A stretch of DNA of 21,067 nucleotides, taken from positions 1 through 21,067 of the forward strand of contig CAZOKJ010000041.1 of the NCBI GenBank assembly GCA_964580465.1, in the 5' to 3' direction. Source of the stretch: Taishania sp964580465 (GTDB lineage: Bacteria > Bacteroidota > Bacteroidia > Flavobacteriales_D > Crocinitomicaceae). The notes under the pieces were generated by a model, which did not search any database, was not told where the DNA came from, and saw only the letters and a program-made list of their open reading frames with translations. Made by a program: the position numbers and the translations under genes. Of this stretch, positions 15,354-21,067 are shown one piece after another. How positions within the stretch are numbered: the first letter of the stretch is position 1; each line of letters opens with the position of its first letter.

Positions 15354-16583
15354 TTATTTCTTAATGGTTAGGAATTTTTCGTATTTAAAGCCTTCAACTG
15401 TTAATATGTAATAATATGTACCATCATTTACAATACCAGAACCTGCACATAAAGGACCTTTACACGATCCATCCCAATCGTTTCTATAAAAGTCAGATTG
15501 GAAAACAATGTCACCCCATCTGTTCCACACTTTTAAGCTAACGTTTTTAAAGTTGTATATTTCAGGGATTTCAAAAAAGTCATTGATGCCATCTCCGTTT
15601 GGTGAAAAACCTTCAGGAATGGTTAAGTCTAAAATTCTAAAATGAGTTGTGTGCGTAATGGAACATCCAACTTTGTTGTTGGTTGCTACCAAAGTGATAT
15701 CTTCAGAGCTAGACCCAATAAAAGATGTACTTGATGATGCATTAGAAGTTAAATTATCATCAGGAAACCATTTGTACACGTCAAATCCTGCTGGTCCTGC
15801 AACGAATGCTGGTTCTCCAGGGAAAACATAAACAGTGTCGTTCATCTTATGTGGAGGCAAAGCTGCTACATTAACAGGGATTGTAAAAGTCTCATGACAT
15901 GCTCCTTTGTAAATGGTTACAGAATAGTTAGTGCTAACAAGCGGTGCGACTGTAATTTGAGGTGTAAATTCATTGGTTGACCATGCATAAACATCTCCTC
16001 CAGAAGCTTTTAAAATAACATTAGAACCATGACAAACTGTAGATCCACCAATCATTTCTGCTTTAAATTCTATAAAGCTGATGCTTAGCGTTGCCGTATC
16101 AGAACATCCGTTTGCATCTTTCACAATAACAGAATACGAACCAGATTGTGAAACGCTTAAAGTTGGATTGGTTGTTCCATTGTTCCAAAGATATGATGTG
16201 TATGTTGTTGGCAATGATAAAGTGGTGGTGTTAGCCGTAGGACAAACATTCAATCCCTCGCTTGAAGTAATGCTTGCGTTTAAATTTGGTACAAATGTTA
16301 CTGTTATACTGGCAGTTGATACACAGCCATTGTTATCCGTTGCTGAAACTTGTACAACTCCACTTGCAGTTGGAGTAACCGAAGCACCAGTACCTGTAAC
16401 AGGACCTGTCCAAGTGTATGAAACATAACCAGCACTTGCAGATATAGCGTTAGTTGCTGCATTCTCACAAACTGTGATTGTATTGCCTTGGTTGATAACT
16501 ACGTCAACTGCGCAAGCTGAAGCTATGTAAGCTGAAAAAGTGAACGTAGTTAGCAACAAAACTTTGAAAAGTGAGTTGTTCAT
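15354..16583 (-). CDS. Secreted Ig/PKD-like repeat protein with gliding-motility-type C-terminal sorting domain (T9SS type B)
   Basis: The 409-residue product has an N-terminal signal peptide ending in SAYIASAC. It is followed by three to four repeats of roughly 70 residues with Ig/PKD-like beta-sandwich character. Each starts near a VC (positions close to 38, 113 and 183) and ends in a pattern such as TDNNGCVSTASITVTF or KDANGCSDTATLSISF, so each repeat can form one internal disulfide. The last 91 residues (319-409) are the CHU_C/type B sorting domain: IPEGFSPNGDGINDFFEI, VSLKVWNRWGDIVFQS, NDWDGSC, VNDGTYYYILTVEG and the ending FLTIKK. Type B domains direct type IX export through the outer membrane, with retention or release at the surface. 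It is first in an operon with a PorP/SprF gene 3 bp downstream. Its ligand or role (adhesin, matrix protein) is unknown; it is short for the class. Confidence 0.9.
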   Translation of the reverse strand: MNNSLFKVLLLTTFTFSAYIASACAVDVVINQGNTITVCENAATNAISASAGYVSYTWTGPVTGTGASVTPTASGVVQVSATDNNGCVSTASITVTFVPNLNASITSSEGLNVCPTANTTTLSLPTTYTSYLWNNGTTNPTLSVSQSGSYSVIVKDANGCSDTATLSISFIEFKAEMIGGSTVCHGSNVILKASGGDVYAWSTNEFTPQITVAPLVSTNYSVTIYKGACHETFTIPVNVAALPPHKMNDTVYVFPGEPAFVAGPAGFDVYKWFPDDNLTSNASSSTSFIGSSSEDITLVATNNKVGCSITHTTHFRILDLTIPEGFSPNGDGINDFFEIPEIYNFKNVSLKVWNRWGDIVFQSDFYRNDWDGSCKGPLCAGSGIVNDGTYYYILTVEGFKYEKFLTIKK

Positions 16584-16608
16584 GAAAAAATCTTTTTAAT
16601 TTGAATAA

Positions 16609-16616
16609 CAAAAATA
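16609..16616 (-). promoter_or_regulatory. -7 promoter box of the CHU_C/PorP/M42 operon
   Basis: On the - strand TATTTTTG (16616-16609) matches TAnnTTTG, 25 bp before the ATG at 16583. No TTG lies at the right distance upstream, and the region is very AT-rich, so chance occurrence is possible. Confidence 0.45.
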
Positions 16617-16638
16617 CAACATTTTTTTTAGAAAGTGT

Positions 16639-16670
16639 AAAAAAAGCTGCCTTTTAATTGAGCAGCTTTT
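16639..16670 (-). terminator. Intrinsic terminator of the foldase gene
   Basis: On the - strand AAAAGCTGC (16670-16662) pairs with GCAGCTTTT (16650-16642) and runs into seven T residues (16645-16639). It lies 20 bp after the stop at 16691 and separates the foldase gene from the T9SS operon. Confidence 0.87.
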
Positions 16671-16690
16671 GTTAATAAAGTTTTTATCGT

Positions 16691-18652
16691 TTATTTTCCT
16701 AAAGAATATAAAACATCTTTATGGATAACAACCGGATACTTTTTAGTCAATTCATCTATCCATTCTTTTTCTAAATAGTTTTGATAATCAGAAGTAATAA
16801 TTCCTTTTGCTTCATTGATTTCTTTATTTTTAGAAGGGATAAACTCGTTAACAACCACAACATAATTTTTACCATCAACTATGTAAGGTTTGTTTTTTCC
16901 TTTCTTTAAAGTAATGTTTTGTAAATAAGGAGTTTTAGAAATTTCAAATTTTCCATTTCTAACGCGTGCGTTTAGTTCAGAATTAACATTTAAAATTTTA
17001 GCAATACTATCTGAAGTGATTTTCTTACCTGCTAATTTGTATGCTTTTTTAGCAATGTTAGCCGAAGTTGACTCATAAATAGTAGCATCTAAGCGATCTC
17101 CCCACATGTAGTTTTGCTTATTTGCTTCATAAAATGCTTTTAACCCTGTAGTGTCCTTCATTGCTTTGTTCCACACTTTGTCGCTCATGATTTCATATAG
17201 CAAAATACCATCGTGATATTCGTTCATTAACGCTTTGTATTCTGGGTATTTAACTTCTAAGCGTGATTTTTCCAAATCAATAACTTCAGTGTTAGTCCAC
17301 TCTTTGAAGTTTTTAGTGGCAATTTCTTTTAAAGCTACACCTCTTAATAAGCGTGGATTGTTGTTCAAATAAGTGATGTAATCAGCAATGGTATAATTCT
17401 TCCCATTTAATACAAACAATACATCTTGTGTTCCTTTTTTAGATTTATCAAACTCACTTATTAAGATACTAGAATCGATGTTTTTGTCAAACCATTTAAT
17501 TGTATTAGCTGATAAATCTTGGAAGTTGTACTCTTTTTTAAGTTTTTCAACGTAACTGTTTTGAGTTTTTCCAGCTCTTTCATCACGGTTTACTTTTCCT
17601 TCTAATTCTTTTTTAAGTTCTTCAAATGATTTAAGAGGCGTTAATTCTACACGTTTAATGATGTGAAACCCATAATTAGATTGTACTGGTCTACTAAAAT
17701 CTCCATCTTTAGCCAATGAGAACGCAGCTTCTTCAAATTCAGGAATCATACGTGTTGTTGCTCCAGTACCAAATACTGGCAACATTCCACCATTAGAAGC
17801 AGAAGAAGGATCGTCTGAATAAGCTTTCACGAGATTATCAAAACTTTCACCTGCTTTTAAACGATCGTAAATTTCATTTGCCTTTGCTTTTGCACGTTCA
17901 ATAACGTCAGCAGGGTCAGTTTCTGCATTTGCAGCAATCATTAAATGAGCTGCTTTCATCGCTCCACGAGCATCACGAATGTCTGTTACTTTTAAGATGT
18001 GGTAACCAAATCGTGTTTTAACAGGCATTGAAACTTCACCAACTTTTAATGAATATGCAGCTTCTTCAAAAGGATAAACCATTTGGAAGGCAGTAAAGAA
18101 ACCTAAATCTCCACCGTTTGATTTTGCTGAAGGATCATCTGATCCATTGGGACCTTGAGCTAATTTAGCAAAATCTTCTCCTTTTAAAATTTTTTCGCGA
18201 ATGGATAATGCTTTTTTATAAGCCTTAAGCGTATCTTCAGGTGTTGCATTTGCTTCAACTTTAACTAAAATATGAGATGCACGGACTTCTTTTTTCATGC
18301 GGTCATACGCTTGTTTTACCAAGTGCTGATTCATCTCTGTATCTGTCAAGTAAGGTTGAGCTAACTGCTTTTGATAACCTTCTAATTCTCGTTTTAATTT
18401 TGGAATCGTGTCATAACCTAATGCCTCAGCTTCGGTCACTTTTAATTGGAATTTTTTGTATAATTCCATGTACTCATCCAATGTAGCTTGATCGTACTTT
18501 GGATTGTTGTTGTTTTTTAAATAGACTTGTAAAAATTCAGATTTAGTAATTTTTTTGCCGTTAATTTCCATTAAAACAGGATCTTGTTGTGCAAATATGG
18601 ATGTTTGTGTCAACAATAATAATCCAGCAACAACCAACAAATGTTTTTTCAT
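16691..18652 (-). CDS. Periplasmic SurA/PpiD-like peptidyl-prolyl isomerase
   Basis: The 653-residue protein has a Sec signal peptide (MKKHLLVVAG...TSIFA, cut near residue 21) and is an outer-membrane-protein chaperone candidate. After an N-terminal SurA-like helical region (about 25-120, including NGKKITKSEFLQVYLKNN) come two parvulin domains: about 122-225 (VRASHILVK, NGGDLGFF, FEEAAYSL, FGYHILKV) and about 232-336 (KAAHLMIA, NGGMLPVFG, FEEAAFSL, YGFHIIKR). The remaining 310 residues contain a second chaperone-like segment starting NGKNYTIADYITYLNNN (416-432), a degenerate third domain and a charged helical tail. Parvulin-type foldases with this long C-terminal half are common in Flavobacteriia. 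It has its own promoter (18679-18709) and terminator, so it is monocistronic. No gene symbol is used because orthology to E. coli SurA is not certain. Confidence 0.92.
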   Translation of the reverse strand: MKKHLLVVAGLLLLTQTSIFAQQDPVLMEINGKKITKSEFLQVYLKNNNNPKYDQATLDEYMELYKKFQLKVTEAEALGYDTIPKLKRELEGYQKQLAQPYLTDTEMNQHLVKQAYDRMKKEVRASHILVKVEANATPEDTLKAYKKALSIREKILKGEDFAKLAQGPNGSDDPSAKSNGGDLGFFTAFQMVYPFEEAAYSLKVGEVSMPVKTRFGYHILKVTDIRDARGAMKAAHLMIAANAETDPADVIERAKAKANEIYDRLKAGESFDNLVKAYSDDPSSASNGGMLPVFGTGATTRMIPEFEEAAFSLAKDGDFSRPVQSNYGFHIIKRVELTPLKSFEELKKELEGKVNRDERAGKTQNSYVEKLKKEYNFQDLSANTIKWFDKNIDSSILISEFDKSKKGTQDVLFVLNGKNYTIADYITYLNNNPRLLRGVALKEIATKNFKEWTNTEVIDLEKSRLEVKYPEYKALMNEYHDGILLYEIMSDKVWNKAMKDTTGLKAFYEANKQNYMWGDRLDATIYESTSANIAKKAYKLAGKKITSDSIAKILNVNSELNARVRNGKFEISKTPYLQNITLKKGKNKPYIVDGKNYVVVVNEFIPSKNKEINEAKGIITSDYQNYLEKEWIDELTKKYPVVIHKDVLYSLGK

Positions 18653-18678
18653 AGGTTTATTTTTATTTTAATAAGGCT

Positions 18679-18709
18679 CAAAAATAACTTTTTAAATCAA
18701 TATCAACAA
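18679..18709 (-). promoter_or_regulatory. Promoter of the foldase gene
   Basis: Reading the - strand, TTG (18709-18707), a 20-bp spacer and TATTTTTG (18686-18679) fit the Bacteroidota consensus TTG-N19-21-TAnnTTTG. The predicted start near 18672 gives a leader of about 20 nt before the ATG at 18652. It lies in the 89-bp gap after the lysA remnant, making the foldase gene independent of the lys genes. Confidence 0.65.
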
Positions 18710-18741
18710 GTGAATTTCAATTTTTTCAATTAAATGAATTG

Positions 18742-19914
18742 TTAAATCTTATTAAAATTTAGTTGATGACTAAAGTAGGATTGAATTGGATTCCTCAAAT
18801 TGTATGATGAAGCCATTACTTCTCCATAAGCTCCAGCTGTGCGAATGATTAATAAATCTCCTCGTTTAGGCGACGCTAAGTAAAAAGCTGTTCCAAATGT
18901 GTCAGAACTTTCACAGATAGGTCCAACGATGTCATACGGTTGCGCTTCATCCGTTTTGCTTTCTAATAATTCTATTTTATGGTAGGCCTGATAGAGTGCT
19001 GGACGCATTAGGTCTGTCATTCCTGCATCTATCACTAAAAAATTGGTTATGCTTCCTTTTTTTACAAAGAGTACTTTTGATATCAGATTCCCACAAGGTG
19101 CAATTAGTGATCTTCCTAATTCAAAATGAACTTCTTGCTGTGGGGGTCGCTCTAAGAATTGATCAAAAATAGAAAAGTATTCTTCTAACGATGCAATAGG
19201 TTGCTCGTCTAGATGATGATAGTTTACGCCAAGACCACCGCCAACATTGATTACTTTGATAGAAATTCCTCTTTCTTCAAACCATTCTTTCCACTCATTT
19301 ATTTTGAGGAATAAGTTTTTTAAACACATTCAAATCTAAAATCTGAGAACCTACATGGAAATGTAAACCGATTAAGGTCAAATAATTACTTTTTGAAAGA
19401 ATGTCAATGGCTTTTTGAATGTCAGTGTATGGAATGCCGAATTTGTTTTCTTCTAATCCTGTTGTGATGTATTTATGTGTTTTGGCATCAATGTTTGGAT
19501 TGATTCGAAGCGAAATAGGTGCTTTTTTAGAGAGTTTGGTGGCTATTTCTTCAATAACTTCTAACTCTTCTATGGGAATTCTACAATAAAAGTAAAAATA
19601 TCATTTTCTAGTGCTAATTCTATTTCTGCATCTGTTTTTCCTACTCCAGCAAATGTTATTTTGTTAGGTGAAAAACCAGCATTAATGGCAGCTGAAATTT
19701 CGTTTCCAGACACACAATCTGCACCAAAACCATACGATTGTATGATTTCTAAAAGGATTGGATTGTGATTGGCTTTGATGGCATAATGAACGTGAAAACG
19801 ATGTTTTTCAGATGCTTTTGATGCTACATCTAATGTTTTTTTTAATAGATTAATATCGTAATAATAATACGGTGTTGGGATATTTTTGAGCTGTTCTAAT
19901 AGTGCAGTATTCAT
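18742..19914 (-). pseudogene. lysA: Diaminopimelate decarboxylase LysA, two frameshifts
   Basis: LysA is the PLP enzyme that converts meso-diaminopimelate to lysine, the last step of the pathway. All parts of the gene are present but in three segments. Segment one (19914-19573) starts with an ATG and contains the PLP lysine Lys47 in HYAIKANHNP. The middle segment (about 19572-19322) is open in another frame and carries SLRINPNIDA, FGIP and LHFHVGSQI. Segment three (19321-18742) returns to a further frame with GGGLGVNY, ELGRSLIAPCG, the catalytic CESSD and AGAYGEVM. Adding one C to CCC at 19574-19576 and removing one A from the A6 run (T6 at 19316-19321) restores a 390-residue LysA of normal length. 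Both are single-base homopolymer changes, so sequencing error is a serious alternative to decay. The gene lies 15 bp downstream of lysC. Confidence 0.88.
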
Positions 19915-19929
19915 GTTTAAAGAAATAGT

Positions 19930-21067
19930 TTAAAAAAGACGATTGTGTAGTGATCGTAAAGCTTCCACTTTGTGTTCAGAATCTAATAAGAATGATACGT
20001 TGTAATCTGAACCTCCATAAGAAATCATGCGCAATGGCAAGTGTTTTACAGCATCTAAAACTTTAGCTGCATATCCATATGAATTAGAATTAAAATCACC
20101 AACTACGCAAACAATTGTTTGATGATCATCTTTGTAAACATTCCCAAAAATAGATAGTTCCTTCATGATTTCTTCTAAGTGAGTTGTATCGTCTATGGTC
20201 ACAGATACTGCAACTTCGGAAGTCGTAAACATGTCTAATGGTGTTTTGTAATGCTCAAATACTTCAAATATTCGTAGTAAAAATCCATAAGCCATCAACA
20301 TGCGCGTGGAGAGAATGTGAATGGCGGTGATATTGTCTTTGGCAGCAATGGGTCGAATCGCATTTTTTTGCTTCCCGTTTTCACTGATTAATGTCCCTTC
20401 TGAAGCTGAATTCATGGTGCTTTTGATTCTAACAGGTATAGGATGTTTTTGAGCTGGAAAATCACTTTTAGGATGTAATATATTGGCTCCGAAATAAGCC
20501 AATTCTGCCGCTTCTTTAAAACTGATATGCGCAATAGGTGAGGTGTTAGCAACAATACGTGGATCATTGTTGTGCATGCCATCTATGTCTGTCCAAATTT
20601 GAATTTCTTAGGCTTTTATTGCCGCGCCAATTAGGGATGCAGAGTAATCAGAACCTCCTCTTCGTAGGTTGTCAACATCTCCCATGAAGTTGCGACAAAT
20701 ATAGCCTTGTGTAATGAATAATTGATTGCTAGGATATTGATTTAGTAACTCGTTTAAATGTTGTTCGATAAAGGAACTATCAGGTTCTTGATTTTCATCT
20801 ATTTTCATAAAATCAAGTGCGGGTAACAAGGTTGATTCAACTCCAATTTCAGTAAGGTAATTATGAAATAGGTAGGTAGATAATAATTCACCTTGGGCTA
20901 AGACAATCTTTTCTTCTTTTGTTCCAAACAAATCGTACGATAATGAGCGTATCAAGTCAAAGTGATAATTAATTATCTCTTCTCCTTTATCTTTCCCTTG
21001 TTTGGTTGTGAATAATTATTCATGAATCTTTCGTAGAAATTTTGTAATTCTATAATTAAAGATTCTG
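19930..21067 (-). pseudogene. lysC: Aspartokinase LysC, disrupted and truncated by the window edge
   Basis: Aspartokinase makes aspartyl phosphate, the first step toward lysine, diaminopimelate, threonine and methionine. The visible part lacks the N-terminal KFGGTS loop, which lies beyond the window. It includes IVLAQGELLSTYL, FITQGYICRN, LRRGGSDYSASLIGAAI and WTDIDGMHNNDPR (amino-acid kinase domain). These are followed by two ACT domains (around AIHILSTRMLMAYGFLLRIF and IVCVVGDFNSN), the C-terminal regulatory region expected of a lysine-sensitive type. Lesions: an in-frame TAA (complement of 20608-20610) between KA and EIQIWTD, and a frame change near 21013-21024, where ELQNFYERFMN (upstream frame) is followed by LFTTKQGKDKGEE in another frame; one missing base repairs it. 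The stop at 19932 is 15 bp before lysA, which fits a lysC-lysA operon. It could be the monofunctional enzyme among several aspartokinases in the genome. Confidence 0.88.

Noticed and set aside
16081..16428. Open frame of 115 codons on the + strand opposite the CHU_C gene
   Set aside because: It is antisense to a gene with clear domains; its openness follows from the Thr/Ser/Val-rich repeats of the real gene. No signal peptide, promoter or motif.
19933..20577. A separate start codon for the C-terminal half of LysC at 20577, giving an independent ACT-domain protein
   Set aside because: Homology continues in the same frame upstream to the TAA (EIQIWTDIDG), and Met at this point is an ordinary internal residue of the kinase domain. 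Some aspartokinases do have an internal start, but it lies further downstream, before the ACT domains.
18742..21067. A bifunctional aspartokinase-diaminopimelate decarboxylase fusion, as known in some bacteria
   Set aside because: LysC ends with its own stop (19930-19932) after a complete ACT region, and LysA has its own ATG 15 bp later; they are neighbours, not a fusion.
1..21067. tRNA, rRNA, CRISPR array, insertion sequence, phage or toxin-antitoxin genes
   Set aside because: Looked for on both strands; no repeat arrays, transposase motifs, inverted terminal repeats or RNA-gene signatures were seen.

Overview
The window is chromosomal DNA of a low-GC (about one third by eye) member of the Bacteroidota, most likely order Flavobacteriales; a Crocinitomicaceae/Fluviicola-type genus is possible but not provable here. 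Supporting signs are a PorP/SprF protein next to a protein with the gliding-associated (CHU_C) C-terminal sorting domain, promoter boxes of the Bacteroidota type (TAnnTTTG), absence of obvious Shine-Dalgarno sequences, and flavobacterial versions of GyrB, MutAB and SurA-like foldase. There are no rRNA, tRNA, CRISPR, phage or insertion-sequence features. Almost everything is housekeeping.

Layout, left to right. (1) 1-673, +: an OmpA-family gene remnant broken by stops and frameshifts. (2) 726-4142, -: gyrB, a strong terminator, then pfkA and tsaE as a tight pair. (3) 4367-5786: a + strand lipoprotein of unknown function and a convergent - strand secreted TPR-like protein, sharing a bidirectional terminator. 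(4) 5871-10113, -: an EI24-type membrane protein followed by both subunits of B12-dependent methylmalonyl-CoA mutase. (5) 10271-13230, +: a LysM/glucosaminidase peptidoglycan hydrolase, a tRNA-dihydrouridine synthase and fabG, each apparently a separate transcription unit. (6) 13309-16583, -: a three-gene operon with 2-3 bp gaps: a CHU_C (type IX secretion type B) adhesin-like protein, its PorP/SprF partner and an M42 aminopeptidase. (7) 16691-18652, -: a SurA/PpiD-like periplasmic foldase. (8) 18742-21067, -: lysC then lysA, the aspartokinase and diaminopimelate decarboxylase of lysine synthesis, both disrupted.

The most notable pattern is the distribution of damage. About seven reading-frame lesions lie in the first 0.6 kb and the last 1.8 kb, while the 18 kb between them holds only intact genes. 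That fits low-quality contig ends at least as well as real gene decay. If the lysC/lysA lesions are real, the cell has lost a lysine-specific branch. I found no clear undescribed system. The best candidate for functional follow-up is the CHU_C-PorP/SprF-M42 operon.
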